A DNA stretch of 64,000 bases from Heliocidaris tuberculata (GCA_025618425.1 CM046832.1:56107493-56171492), one strand, 5' to 3'. Positions 1 through 13,958 are shown, counted from the stretch's first letter. Translations and numbers: made by a program. Notes: generated by a model from the letters alone, not told the origin.

Positions 1-45
1 AGAGACTTGTGTATAAAGATGGAAAGAGCCTAAAAAATGGAAAGA

Positions 46-85
46 GAAAGAGAGAGAGAGACACACACACACACACACACACACA
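46..85 (+). repeat. (AG)n-(AC)n microsatellite
   Basis: Purine-rich agagag run followed by acacac. Surroundings (1-230) are purine-rich low complexity. Confidence 0.9.
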
Positions 86-409
86 GAAAGTGATAAAGAT
101 AGAGTGGAGAAAATTTAAAAAAAGAGAGCAAAAATGAAAAAAAGGGAATAGAATAGAAAAAGAGACAGAAGAGAGATAGAAAAAAATCACCAAGGAGACA
201 GGAAAGGATGAATTTGGGAACATTCATTATCGTACGCAGACTCCAAGCCGTAAGGGAGGCTTAGCCATCTCTGAAATGTCATACTAATGTTACATAAAAA
301 GCTCTGGGATATTATGGCAGATGCATCTCTGCTTCAATAAAAATGACATTAAGAGAAGAATAACAACTTCATTTCCCATCCAGCTCATACACTCTGTCTC
401 TTAAAAGCA

Positions 410-430
410 AAAAAAAAAAAAAAAAAAAAA
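410..430 (+). repeat. Poly-A tract
   Basis: Run of about 21 A. The rest of 230-960 is AT-rich unique sequence with a short TA run at 631-648 and nothing else recognised. Confidence 0.9.
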
Positions 431-964
431 TTGGAGCATCAAAGCTATATGACATCAGTTTATAGTAGCAATGAAATAAAATTTGAATCCACATTTTTTG
501 CAGTTGTGAATACTCTTAACATATTTCACTTTTTAATTTGGGATTAAAAAGCACTAGGACTAGTAAATTATCTTTTGGAAGTACACTTCTTTGTATGTTT
601 ATTTCCTCATTAGTCTCTGTTTAATAAAAACATATATATATATATATACCTATAAATCAAAACAGCGGCATAGTTTTCACACATTAATTGTATTCAGTAG
701 GCCTATTAATGTTCCTAAAAAGAGCACAGTGTCCATTTTTAATCAGTTTTCAATGATAATTTGGGTAACATGTAGCTGGATAATATCCTATAAAGCAAGT
801 CAACAACAAAAACAAATAAATTTCTAAACATTTTAGTGAGTAAATATTGGTTTACTCTAAAAAAATAAATTTTCAAAGATTTTGAAATAACAAGAGGTTT
901 TCTCCTTAAAAGAGTCAAAATCAACATTATTCTTAGTACATTAATGTTCAATTGTCTCATACAA

Positions 965-1553
965 CATGCGTTTCCCATCTCCCTTACCAGGTCATCACTT
1001 CTCAATTAGGGATCACTTTAAATCAAGTACAGTACCATCCCACTGATTTAAGCAGCTACACCCTGAGGCAATGCTTTTTCTGTCATCTTTGCTCTGGCTG
1101 AACTTTACCCAAACAATTTGTCTCCAATATTATGTTTAAATATCTATGAAATTAGTAAGAGTTCATACCCATATATAAGAATGGGGCTTCTTTTTAATAT
1201 TCTTGATTTACATGGTTTATATTGTTTATTCTGGATCTAATTTTTAAGGTAACTAATTGATATCTTATGAAAAATATGCATGTTTGGAAACAAAAATATC
1301 TAATCAATGCTAAGAGGGATCCCTTCCAAAAATGTAAAAATCAGAATTTAAGTAACTGCAGTCCATGAATGTTTACTCTGTGCATAAAACATGAATTTCC
1401 CATCTTGCTAACCAGGTCATCACTTTTCAATTAGGGATCACTCAAAGTCAAGTACAGCACCATCCCACTAATTTAAGCGGCTACACCCGGGAGCCATGCT
1501 TTATCTGTCGTCTTTGCTTTAGCTGAACTTCACCCGGCCAATTTGTTTCCAAT
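965..1553 (+). repeat. Local duplication: about 165-bp block at 965-1129 and 1390-1553
   Basis: Both copies run in the same orientation about 425 bp apart and share accaggtcatcactt, caattagggatcact, ttaagc-gctacaccc, gctgaactt and caatttgt. They differ at roughly one position in seven. Neither encodes an obvious protein. Confidence 0.8.
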
Positions 1554-2535
1554 TGGCTGTTACAGGGGCGATAACGTCTGTTACGGATGGAACCGGCTTG
1601 CTTGGTTATCAGAGGCTTGTTTACATTCAGGTTTGCGCAGGAATCTTTCCATGAAATAACAAAATTACAATAACATGATAATAATTTTAGTACTTAGAAT
1701 TAAGAATGTGTTGTTAATTGTGACAATGACAGAAAAAGTTTTATAATTATTTTGCTATATTATTGAGATGAAAAGTCACACCCTAAATCTTAACCCTGAT
1801 TTATCAAACAAAATTGTCTTTCAATTTCTTTTACTGTGGATAACATTTATCCTGAAGCCATTAATGAGCATAATTTTATGTTTTAATGGTATTTATCATG
1901 GAATAACAATGTATGTGTGAATGTGTGATTATAATACTGGAAATGGATGATAAAATCATGAAAAGAAAGAAACTCAGTGACTGATTGTGTTTGTACTAAA
2001 GACTTTACTGTAACATTCTAAAGCTTATGTTTAGGTACACTGACCTGAGAAAAGTATTTGGAAAGTGATCTTCGCCTCTACATTTATTCACAATGAAAAG
2101 CTTACTGAGGAAAATAAATTTCAACAATTTAAAGAATTAAAATATAGCATTTCCATACCTTTTTAATGAAAATTTGAATGCAGTGCCAAACAAATTTCAC
2201 ACAATTTCCATCTCCAACAGAGACAGGCAGTAAAATTGCATAGCAATAATAAGGAATCAGAGGAACTACTAAATAAATCTACAAATGTTAACTACTTAAT
2301 TATTGTTATTAAGCCATGATGTTTGAACACACCCTTGAATGGATATGTCAGGCGGACTGCAAACGGCAGTGATAACGATTAGTTGGCTCCATGGAATGGA
2401 GTGCTTTGCCTATGGGATGAATACATGGTCATAAGAGTATGGAGAAAAACATTTATCTGATGGGCAACACATCCATCTTCCCTGTCATACATGTATGTGT
2501 ATGTCTCTCCCCTATATATATGTCTGTTCCACTTT

Positions 2536-2542
2536 CTCTCTT

Positions 2543-2573
<31 letters not shown>

Positions 2574-2574
2574 A

Positions 2575-2605
<31 letters not shown>

Positions 2606-2705
2606 TACTTTCTTATCTCTACCATAGTCTAAAATCTTATTGTCTATCTTCTCTCTCTCACTCTCTTTCTCTCTCTCTCTCTCTTTATACTCTCTTCTCT
2701 CTTCA
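2536..2705 (+). repeat. (CT)n microsatellite cluster
   Basis: Several long tctctc runs. Frames on both strands here encode only Ser/Leu or Glu/Arg repeats. Confidence 0.95.
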
Positions 2706-3300
2706 TCAAATCTGTAAAGAAACATTACATCATCATTACCATTCTTGATCAATTTTTTAAATTGTGCATTACATTTTGACCAAATAAAAGTAGTTTTCAT
2801 TTTTATTCAAAATGCTTTTCCAACAGGTTCCATCCTGTTATTAGCCCCTTGGTATTCAAAAGGGTATTTCAATCCCCCTTTCATTTCTCTCCTGCTCCAT
2901 AATTTTTGTCTTACAAAGACTTGTCCAATAAACAACATTACATATCCCTCTCTACCACATATTTTTTCTAAAATCCCAATCCTCTCCTTCTCTAACTGCA
3001 TTTCTCCAATGCTAAATGCACGGCTGCCTGATGGATTGCGTGATCACTGTGCTGTAATTTTAGGCTCATTCAGGTTCCTATGCTTTTGAGGCGTGGGGCC
3101 CCCATTTGCAAAGAGAGGTAGCTCAAATGTATATCATTCATTATCGTCTCTCCAATGCAGGAGAACCGTGTAGCATATGCCATTAGCATTGAGTATAAAA
3201 GAGATATTTGGAGAATAATCAAACGTCTCATCCTTCTTCATATCTATTTCTACCCTTAACCTATCAGAAATATGCTTGAACTTAGGTAATCTCAGAGGTA

Positions 3301-3503
3301 CTATAAAACCAGAAATTCGCGACATGAAACTTTCACGAATGGTAAACAACAGCCATTTTTACAGCAAGAACCTTGTGCGTTTTGCAAAAATTTAGTGTTA
3401 TGTTAATTATGATACAATGATTTCGCAGCATGAAAGTCGTGCAAATCTGAACCACTCGTGAAATTCACTAACATTAAATGTGCGACCGTTTCTGGTTTTA
3501 CAG
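3301..3503. mobile_element. Short foldback element (about 203 bp)
   Basis: Left ctataaaaccagaaa ... cgcgacat ... tttcacgaatggt and right accactcgtgaaattc ... atgtgcgaccg ... tttctggttttacag are inverted partners with a few mismatches. Confidence 0.6.
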
Positions 3504-4052
3504 TCATTTTCAACAGGTTCAAAATGTTTGCTAATAAAACTCATCCCAAATTCTGTCTACAAATGAACGCAAAAATATGTCACCAAGTTTATGCTATGAT
3601 GTAATAATAATTAGCCCATGCATCTGATTACAATTGCATTAAACTCTGATATTTCACCAAGCATGCATATTCTCTAGTTTTCTGCACAATTGCTCTTCAT
3701 CATTTTATCATCAATATATTGCTTACTCCTCCAACACAGTTTAAGCATTCCACCTCCAGATTGAATTAGAGACTCAATAACTGGAAAATCATGCTGATTA
3801 GGACAGAATGCATTCATTAACTCCCACTGTATCGAATCAGATTTTCATCTACCGCAACAGCAATCCTTTCAGAGGCTTACTGTGGGTAGTCCACTTGATA
3901 CCAATCTGTGATTCCATTTTTCTTTTAACATAATTATGTTCTTTCAACAACAGGTGTTTTTCCAAGTGTGGTAAACTAATTCTCTCTCTCTCTCTTTATC
4001 TTTTCTTTCTTACCTTCCCTCTTTTATCCCCTCTCTAGTCAGTTTACACGAT

Positions 4053-4551
4053 GGGAGCTAAACTTTAAGTTTCGCTCGTAGTTTCAAAACTTTAAGTTAA
4101 CTTGTAGTTATCTTGTAGTTTCAGACCATATGAACAGACTTGTAGTTTCGAAACTTCAAGTTTACTTGTAGTTCTAAAACCACAAGCGAGCTTGTGGTTA
4201 ATGCTGAAACCACAAGCAGTGGAGGGTCCACCGTTGCAGTTTCGGACCATGTGAACGGAATAAACTCTAAGTTTCGCAAGCTTGTAGTTAACGATGACCT
4301 CTCTGTTCATGTTAAACTTCCGGGTCATACCCTTCACATGAATTATGAACATAGCTTTACAGGAACTGTATGTGTACTGTATACACACTCAGTATCTACT
4401 TCTGTTGTTAACAACAACGATCGCTCAGCTTGTAGTTTCAGAACAACGAGCATCATTGTTTCGGGCCCATGTGAATCCTCGTCGTGGTTAGTGAGTCTTT
4501 GTTTTGTTAACTTAAAGTTTCGAAACCACAAGTTCCGTATGAACATAGCTT
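4053..4551. repeat. Repeat block built of CTTGTAGTTTC / GAAACCACAAG units
   Basis: About eight variants of cttgtagtttc or its inverse gaaaccacaag occur (for example 4101, 4113, 4139, 4165, 4206, 4279, 4430 and 4527). They are mixed with three copies of a ttcrgaccatrtgaac-like segment (about 4120, 4240 and 4460) and two of tatgaacatagctt (4345, 4539). Probably a DNA transposon remnant. The 236-codon frame crossing it is not a gene. Confidence 0.6.
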
Positions 4552-4790
4552 CTGTCTCTCTCACTCTCTCGCCCTCATTCCCTCTCTCTTCTCCCTCTCT
4601 TATCTTCCCTTATTCTGCCCTTTGTCAACCTCACCATCCTCCATCCCTCTCCCTTTCTTTTCTTGATCCCCTTATCTTCCACTCTTCTATTTCTCTCTTT
4701 CTCCCCCCTCTCTCTCTTTTCTCTCTCTTTACAATCCCTCATTCCTCCTCCTTCCTTCAACTCTCTTTCCTTCTCACATCTCTCTCAGCT
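4552..4790 (+). repeat. Pyrimidine-rich low-complexity tract
   Basis: Imperfect ctctctcc-type sequence adjoining the CTTGTAGTTTC repeat block. Confidence 0.85.
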
Positions 4791-7551
4791 ATGCTCACAA
4801 CACCCCCTCTCATTCCCCAAGACATGATTTTACCACAAGCTCACTTACACTGTATGCCTAAAAGGTGCAATTACTTTTCCTATCAGTGCAATAATATACT
4901 ATAGTCTGATGTAAATGTATGCAGTGCAAAGGTATTAAGTATAGAGATACATTACACAACCACAGAATATTTATAAGAATTGTGGTGATTTAGGTTAGGG
5001 CCTCACTGTATGAGTTGTACCTATTGCTATCGATATCACAATAATCACGCACATGAATATATTTGGTCTTGTTGCAGTACCCAACCAAGTGGGTGCAAGC
5101 CTAGGTAAATTCAACCATTGGATATAGACTCCAAATCAAATGCAAAATGTCTCTGCTTGGAAGAATTCATTTAAATCTGTTTAACCACTGTCAGAAACTC
5201 AAAGAATGCTGAATTGTTTGTTGCCTTGGCCAGGTCCTTGTCATGACTAAGTTAATATCTACCCCTGATAAATAGGACATTGGGGTTTAAGTCAGGTTTC
5301 TTCTGCAATATGAATAACTATGGGAATACAAATATTCAAACATGTATATAAATCAAGTACAGTTAACTTTGTCTAACCCTGACCTTCACATACAGATAAT
5401 CTAGTGGTCATTTCCATGAGCATGCCTTTCACTTAACAGCATAAGCAAGATTCTATCCTGTAACACCTGTGGAAGGCCCCCCTCAGGTTACCACTGTTGC
5501 CAATTTGCGGAAGGGGGTCGCATATTCAGTCACTCCCTGCTCACCATAGCAATCATTTATGCATAGTCTTGGAACACCTACATGTTTTTCAGTACAAACA
5601 AATCTCACACACAATAATATAATAGACTGCAGTGCATCTGAGAACAACAGACGTATATTACATCTGGTATTCTGACTCGTAGGTAATCATTAACCTCTTC
5701 AAAACTGTAGATATAACAACACTGTAATGTGTAAAGTGTCTGCAGATGGAGACTATCTGAAAAGTAGCTTCTTCACTAAACAACTCTCCTTTCGGATCAT
5801 TCATGAAGGAAAGATTGACAGTTCACACAACACTTCGAATGCAAATGGTAAATTATACTGCTGGCTATGACAGCCACGACACCTTGCTGTGCACATGTAC
5901 ACATGCAGAAATGCAAGCCAAAAAGCTTCTTTCTTGATTGCAAATGCCTGTCTCTTGATGCTATTGACTTTCTTTCCTCTTTACTCGGTTCACTCAAGTT
6001 TCTATCCCCTCTTGTGATTAACCTTGAAGGTAAGATCAGGTCCTTGAAAACATGTACTTCACAAAACTGCTTTTTTTTCTCTCACATGCATCTCAATCCT
6101 ATATGTTAATATCATGCATGTGTGTAATCCAGCTACATGTTGAATGATATTACCTTAAATTCTTCAATGAAAATATAATTTATGATTTGCATAAGTCTGA
6201 TGATGAAAATGAGTATCAGAAATAAAAATTGGGGATGAAATTATACAATTAATAATACCATGCTATTAATCATGGTAGTGGCAATGTTGGTGCAAAATAC
6301 ACTATTCTATCAATATTATCGTTATTTTTTTGTAATATTATAGGTTGCATTCATGTATACTAGCTTGTCAAACTGCTTTATATGAGAAAACTCCTGCTCT
6401 CTCACCCAGCAAAAATCCCAAACAAATAAGTAAAAAATAACAATTGGGACCTGTGGGGCATCCACTGATTCAATCTACTAATAGATCAAATTGAATTTCC
6501 ACACGATTCCATCCTCCGTCATTTCGTCAATCCCCTCATCTTTCGATACTGCTCCTAAATCATTAAATTCCCATTTGGGGCAAGCAACGGCAGCACACAC
6601 GAAAACTCCCTCTCCCTAACCCTCCAACTAAGCAGCCACCCCACAACATAGAGCAGGGCAGGGGAATAAAAAGATCAAATTTGGAGCTGAAATTATTGGG
6701 CAGAAATGGGTGGCAATATGCAGGGCACCACTCCTACACACTCCCCATTGATTTTATTGATTGGAAGAGAGAAGGCAAGGGCACATCTTCTTCTAGGAGC
6801 TAGCTGATCAAGGCAAGACAGAGTCTACACTCGCCTCTTCAGTAGGAGCATGATTATGTCAAAGTGAGAGGAGAATTTCACTTCAGAGAAACGTCAGATG
6901 GGAAAATTAAAATATTACGAGACAGGCTGGCTGAAAAGGAGAGGAGAGGGGGTGGGGGTTGTCATTTTCAACTCAACACAGTTTGACATGCTTGGAAGCA
7001 GAAATCTCAAGACAGGATTTTGTTTCAGCAAGAATCTTCCATCAGTATCTTCATATCCGAAGCATAACATATTTCCTATTTTTTCATTCCATACATAGGC
7101 TGCTGAGTACAACCAAAAGAATGTAGTTGGATATGACCTAGATGTACATTTTTTCTTAAATAATACAAATTTAACGTTATCAAATCATAGTTTTCTTCAA
7201 CTGGTGACGAAACTAAAAAATGCTAAAGGTGAATTATGTTTTACTTTCTTGGAATTTCTGACATCTCTAAGTCGAACACCAAATAAAAATTAGGGCTTGG
7301 AACATTTGAACATCAACTGGTGACATTGAAAAACATAACATAAAATTGAATTCCCTCTGAAATCCAAGAGCAAACATCCAACATCATGACCTCTGTTAGG
7401 GGTCAAAGGTCACTTAACACCTGACCAATCAGGAGTTGATTCCTCCGTGACAGAGCACTGGATGCACTTTGCTCAAGAGTTCATATGGTATTTACAAAGG
7501 ATCAAAACCCCAACCACGTTCTGAAATCAAGGTATGCAAGGATATCCTTGA
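4791..7551. other. Intronic stretch without recognised feature
   Basis: AT-rich unique-looking sequence. 6480-6960 is somewhat GC-richer and purine-skewed. No splice-flanked coding segment and no repeat boundary seen apart from a DR1-like site at 7400. Confidence 0.5.
7400..7412 (+). promoter_or_regulatory. DR1-type nuclear receptor half-site pair
   Basis: GGGTCA-A-AGGTCA, a consensus direct repeat with one-base spacing as bound by RXR/HNF4/COUP-TF type receptors. A CCAAT (7424-7428) follows. Site match only. Confidence 0.3.
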
Positions 7552-7917
7552 AGAAAAATTTGAGTTCTGCTCATGCAAGAAACTGTATGGAAGCAATCGG
7601 GAAAGGGTGATCATATCTAAATAAGGATTGGTGTATACTGTGAGGTTTTGGAATCATCAAAATGATAAATCACCCCAAACTCGCTCAAAAGCACATGCAC
7701 CACACACATACATGGGTATATGGGACTGCACACAGATGTGGCATGAATGTTCAGCCCGAACACTTCAGCTACTTTTCGTCACATTTCGATATAAGGGCAT
7801 TTGTAGAGAAATCCTTTTCAGGTGACATTTTCTACTATGATGTTCTTTCAAACTGACATAAAAAAATGAGAAATCTCACAAATTATTTTTCACCTTTCCC
7901 AGAACTCAACCTTCCCT
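7552..7917. mobile_element. TTAA-type MITE, family 3, copy A
   Basis: Right end AGAACTCAACCTTCCCT followed by TTAA (7918-7921). Left end AGAAAAATTTGAGTTCTG preceded by a mutated site TTGA (7548-7551). The interior shares gtgaggttttggaatcatca, cacatgca and tgtggcatg with 37381-37739 and 63164-63448, all in the same orientation. Confidence 0.7.
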
Positions 7918-10900
7918 TTAAGAGCACTCATTCAAACAAAAAATTGAAGGGCAAAACTCCTTGATATGATCACCGTCGAACAAACTTTCAAGGGTCTTTA
8001 ATACAGTAATGTTTCTCAGATATTCAGTAACCTGTAATTGCTTTTCTTAATGAAACTAATTACATGAATCAGACGTGCATAGTAATTATTAACTTGTATG
8101 ATCATGACTGAAACTAGGACATTCGGAAAAAAAAAACCCAGTTTATTCAAACAAATAAATTCATCTTTATAACTTATTGCTAAATATTGAATATCAGCAC
8201 TTCAATTGTATTTGGGAAAGGTACATTTAACAATTATTATTTTTCCCCAAACAGAATTATACTATATCTTGCTAACATGCATGCACAATTGTATGAAGAG
8301 AAACAACACCTATAACGTAACATACTTCCGAACTGAAATGTAGTTATCTTGGTTAATGGAATAGGCCAAACAAGTTTTTGACAAGTGTGACAACAATAAT
8401 AGAAACATCTGAATCATATTGAAACCCAAGTGGGTGAGCATGGTGTTAAAACACAGCAGGCCTAACCAACCTGCAACTCTAAAATAGATCTAACTGGACC
8501 GATCAAGCCAACCCAACCCAATTCCTAGTGACAGGTTGTTTGACTGCTGGATTCAACATCACCATCTGTTGCCCAGACCACTCTCACATGCTGATCCTAT
8601 ACCAACCATACATCAGATTGTTCAGACAGAGAAAACTAATAGAATCTTCGTAGAATAACTCTATACTGATATGAGATGAGAAGGCCTATGTAAAATGTTG
8701 TCTGTGTAAATGTCTTATAACACCAGGGCATGGAAATGTCTTATAACACCAGGGCATGGCACTATGTATTGTAGCAAAACAGAGGTTTGGCAATTGATTT
8801 GTTCAAGTCCAAAGAGAATCATACTGCAGCAAACCATATGTAAATGCTGTACAACTGTGTCCTTCTCTTCCAAACAAGTTTCTTTCTACAATACATCTTT
8901 CAACAATGTTTCATACGTTCATTGTATATGTTTCTGTAGTTTCTACAGATAATGTTATCTCTAGTGTAAATGAACCCCAAGATGAAGTGGTGGTGGTGGT
9001 GGGAATGGATGATGATGAGATGACCAGCTAGAAGAATGGTAGTAGTAGGAGGAGAAGTTCATTGTAAGGCTGATTAGTTATTGATGGTGGTGTCACCCCT
9101 CATTACTATTCAGCAGTGATGATTTTCTTTTAATGGTGAGATTGATCTCTCTTCAAAAGGGAGTAATTTTAACTTACTTTTTATTAATCATTCAATGGTT
9201 ATCAGACAGCTAAGGAACTGTAATAATATTATGGCTTGAGGCTGAATGGGGGCGGTAGAAATAAAGAAATATGCACACATTTCACGACTGTGATCATTGT
9301 TTTCATTTTACCTTTCTCAAAACTAAATATTTCCGAGGTATTTCTTTTTTATAGATAATTTTAACATTATTCTTACAATTACTAATGATTCAAATATTGA
9401 AGAACAAATTTCATGAGGAACTTGACTCCAGAACTGATATTATTAATTAAAATTAGTACCTACTGGTTCATATCATCAACAATGATTCACATGAATCATG
9501 TTGTAAATGTAAATCGAGATTTTATTCACCATTCCTCTCAAAAAGTATTGTGGCTATGGGTTGTATTTGTTTTATTATTATTACATGCAATATCATTTGA
9601 TTCTAGTATCATACTCTATGCCATACATCAAACTGTCTGTCATTCCAGAGGACTAAAATGAATAGAAGTCATGATGAATCTATTAGTTTATAGATAGATG
9701 AGGGAGGAACAGACTTGATCACCAATTTATCATTGTATCATGCACCATGTTACATTGCCATGACCTTTTAATGGATGCTGCCTTTACTTCAAGTATTGTA
9801 GAGTATAAAACAAACCTGCAAATGCAACCTATTGAATAATCAAATTATATCGCATTCAGTCTGAGAATACACCCAATTCATTAGTACTGTATGTACCCAT
9901 CCAGTCACCATTATTCACTAGGTTGGCTTCTATTTTTAATACAGGCAGGACAAGAAGAGGTCACTTAATTCTTCCATTTTCTATGGCAGGCTCATTTATT
10001 TCATTTCCCTTGTTCACAAATTACGAGGCGACAAAGCATGATTCCATTTAACACAATTCGATTTAATCCTCACACAATGCGTGGCTAAAGAAACTCAGAA
10101 AACGAGCACGATGAATTAAAGAAACATGTCACTAAACTCGACGTATTACACGATTCATAATGGGACTCGGCAGGTAAGCGAAACTGACGTGGAACAAATC
10201 ACAACAAAGTGGGCAAAATGCCTCCGTCCCTATCGCCTTTTCTGTGCCAACTGTTTACATCTCCCCCTGTCTGAAAGGAAACTCAACTCAACCAGAGGGT
10301 GAACTTATTACAGACCTCGCAAACCAGCAGGAATTTTCTTTTCTCTCTTCCAATGGAACAAAACATTCGCAGGGAGAGAATGGAGGAGAGAAAGGTAGAG
10401 AGCAGATTATCCTGGCAAGCATGGAACAATTCAAGATGCCATTCAAAAACCTGTTTTATTGACTAAAAAACGGGACTGCACTTTGAGGGCATGGCGGATA
10501 TAATTTCAGAATGGCTGAAGTCTTCGGGATTACATTTGAAATGGCTTCAGGTTGATGCATGATGGAAGGCCTATCGTATCCAAAATGAGGAATTCTAAAG
10601 TAGGAATTTACAGTGTATTTATAAGTCTACTCATTCTGCTATTGCAACAGACCTGTTTACTATGTTTGCAATTTATGCATGTTTCTCTCCAGAATCCTTA
10701 GTTATCAACTATTTATTTTGCATTCATTAGTTGTTGCTATGTTGGGCAAGCCTATGGCAAGCTTTTGAGTTGTCAAGAGAAACTTTAGTTCAAGAAGTAT
10801 GCATAAAATTAGTAAACAGGTCTATTGTAGTGAATCCGTGACTGCAAATTTGGAACAGCTGATATCAGACTGTTCAGTGCCCACATTTTGAATGGTACTA

Positions 10901-13376
10901 TATATATCAGAACAAGAATGGGTATTAATAACCCTATTTCAAATGAATATCTTCATAGCTTTTTTCAATACATTTCCACTTCTTTTCAGTAAATTCTCCT
11001 TGTTTTTCTCATTCTTTTCTGATTTGTCTTATTTCTTTTCCTTAGTTCTTTCCCTTTAAGGATAAATCAATCTAAATTTGCCATCTCATACCCAGGAGAA
11101 AAATATTGACCTGTGAACTGCAGGGATGAAATTTTTGATTGAGAACTTGCCATTGCTCTATCACAGTGCATGCATATGAATGGAGCACTAACAGTATGAA
11201 TTGATTTGGTGAACAATTGTATGCCCACTTGCAAATATGCATTGATCAAGGCAGTCATAATTATAATGCAGAACAATCGTAAGCATTCGTAGAAAAAGTT
11301 AGACAGATGGATTATCATGTTTATTATTCAGCACAGAGCTAAGATGTCACATCTTCACGGCATACACCAAGCTCTAAAAAACACACTGCCGCAAAACATG
11401 GCAGCATGAATATAACTGAGAGGACAGAAAGGTGATAGCTATCCGGAGCCTCACGCTTGGTCTACATCATGCTCTGTAGCGATCACTGCTCTACACCATG
11501 CTGTGCCTTTGGCATGTGCTGTTTTTCTTCAATGAAATGCTGCATAAGTTCACAGAAGTGCCATCTTTTACTACATAGTCTCCCTTCCAAAGATAAATCA
11601 TCTTTTATTTTTATGATAGAGATGCTAAAAATATTCTGGATGATTTAGATTTTGATTTAGGGTGTAACTTGAAGCTTGAATAAAAAGGTGCTTCATTTAG
11701 TAAATGCCAAAACCATACAGCCTCTGTGATCTAGAAAATAAAAGACTTTTCTAAAGCTGGAAAAAAATTTCTACATTCAATAATATGATAAATTCCCAGG
11801 AATTGCTGGAAAAGCCTTATCCTAGTAGAAAAAATTTGAATGAAAATCAAATCTACATCAATTACTTTTCTAATGATTAGCTACATATGTACCAGATGTT
11901 CATTTGAATGCTCTAAATGAATCTAACTTAACTTGATACCTACTGATTTAAATATTTCAACATTAATATAGTATTGAATGTAATATGTATACGTTTCTGT
12001 TGAATGTAAAAGCAAACAGTTTACAGTAAGTGCAAAAATTATGTTGCCTTATCGTGAGACTACAACAAAAGCAGCAGGAGGTGCGAAGTCTTCCTCACTC
12101 AACCTTCATAAGCAAAGAGGGCTCCCCGCTGCTCCGCAAAGCACACACATATTTGTTCGTCTGACTGTGTTCTATTTGTATGTTGGCATGTTGTAGCATG
12201 CGTCCTATTTGTGAACCTGTGTCAATCAAGCTGTGAAGCTTTACCTGGCTTTACAGTCCAGTCGAGTGCAGATCTGCATGGCCCATGCATTGACTCTTTA
12301 CCATCTCATATTCTGAACTTCATATTATACAGGAATATTTGTATTGTCTGATGTTTCAACAACAAAATTTAAAAAACAATAGTTTCTACTAGATATGCTC
12401 AAATGCTTGATTCTGCAATAGCATATTTGAAGAAGGATGAGACAGCTGCTCTCACAAATCAACCCCCCCCCCCCATCCCCTTAAAAAATACAGAAAACTG
12501 GATAAAAGTTTGTTTTTTTAAAGAAAAACAACAGAATTAACAGATGACCCCTCCCATTTCTGAATCTTCATTCATTCAATAATGTTTAACAGAAAACACT
12601 TCCATAATAGTCCACAAGGAATAAAATTATTGAAGTTTACAGGGAACATTTTACAAATTAAATCAACTAAATTACGTTAGATTTCTACAGAACAGTTTAA
12701 AACCCAGCTGAAAAAAAAAATCTTTCCATCTAAAAATTTCAATTCATCTAAAGAAGATGGCAAAACATTTTAGTAAAATCACAAGAGTTCCATATATAGA
12801 TATAAGCCAGCACCAAAATACAAGAAATCATCACAATACAACACCAAAATTCTTCCAAAGGATACTCGACTCACTTAGCTGCTGATGAAATGGATGTAGT
12901 CCACTTAGCACGCAATTCAATTTACAACAGGCCTCAGGGTTGGGAGTTCATGCATCTATTATCTCAGAGAGGAACCAATTCATTTAATATGCCTACACAG
13001 AGGTCAATGTGTGGGCACACAGTGACAGCGATTATTCACATCAAATGCGCATCATTGACTTGAATGTCCAGTTAGCTGAATTATCCATTTTTTGTAATTT
13101 ATTACAAAAAATGAAAAAAAAAAAAAATCAAAAATTATATGATTTATGATTTACATGACATAAATTGTAGGCCTGCGATATTTAACTTAAAAGTCAAATA
13201 GGAGTAAATCCCATTTTTCCGATGATTGTTTCTTTGCATCATTACACCATTTGTTGAGACCTAGAAGAAGGGTTTTAAATCACTTTCTCAACAGATCATA
13301 TACAAAGTGTATTTACTATAACTCATACATATATGAACAATGAAGGAAACTAATGCAAATATAAGCATATCTTTAA
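7918..13376. other. Intronic stretch without recognised gene
   Basis: AT-rich sequence with minor GGT/GAT-rich patches (8985-9060), a 12-C run (12463-12474) and a less AT-rich, CpG-containing part at 10010-10480. The latter and 12050-12300 look less decayed and could be regulatory, but I see no defined site. Confidence 0.4.
8708..8759 (+). repeat. 26-bp tandem duplication
   Basis: aaatgtcttataacaccagg and six further bases, twice in a row with no mismatch (units at 8708 and 8734). Confidence 0.9.
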
Positions 13377-13958
13377 AGGCAATCCAACCTTGGTAATAAG
13401 ATGATTTGTGTGAAAGCAGAAAAATAAGAAAAACAGGATGGTGAAAGTTTGAAAGAAATCAGACAAGGACTAAGAAAGTTATGGATGTTTGAAAAATGAG
13501 ATCACTACATCTATGCGAATCTCAAATTGGCAATTTGGTGAGTCAATTGTGACATTTTTGTGGACAACTCTCCTATTTGTCGTACACAAAAATATCATTA
13601 ATTTGCGGTTTTCTTTGAGGCCCTTTTACCTCGGGGCTGTACTCAAAATATATTGGAGATAGCATATTGTTATAGGTCTTCATGAATGAAAAGATCCTAC
13701 CAAGTAATGCATTTTGAAAAAAAGTGACATTTTAGTCATTTTGTGTGTTAGAGCGAATGGGGGAGATGTCCACAGCTACATCACAGTGACATTACCTATT
13801 TGGCCAATTTGAAATTCCCATAAGCATAGTGATTACAACTTTCAAAAATTCATAACTTTCTTATTGCTTGTCCGATTTCGTTCATACTTTCACCAATCTG
13901 CTTCTCTGATTTTTCCTCTTTCTTTCAAACCAACTTGCTATTAAGGTTGGATTTCCCT
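13377..13958. mobile_element. TTAA-flanked foldback MITE, family 1
   Basis: 582 bp between TTAA sites (13373-13376, 13959-13962). Ends are AGGCAATCCAACCTT and its near-complement AAGGTTGGATTTCCCT. The two arms pair for about 190 bp (shared aagaaagttatg, ttcaaattggcaatt and ggtgaaagt in inverted positions), leaving a loop of about 200 bp. TTAA target and AG...CT ends fit a piggyBac-type MITE. Confidence 0.75.

Noticed and set aside
2453..2800. 115-codon minus frame rich in Arg/Glu
   Set aside because: Direct translation of the (CT)n microsatellite. The same applies to the frames at 30-227, 2439-2627, 29406-29678 and 31796-32131.
4194..4904. 236-codon plus-strand frame
   Set aside because: First half is the CTTGTAGTTTC repeat block, second half is CT-rich low complexity (Ser/Leu/Pro/Phe). 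No splice or domain support.
12230..12290. Minus-strand gccag|gtaaag considered as a CELSR donor
   Set aside because: Upstream frame is only about a dozen codons after the nearest acceptor-like site and does not resemble EGF or laminin-G sequence.
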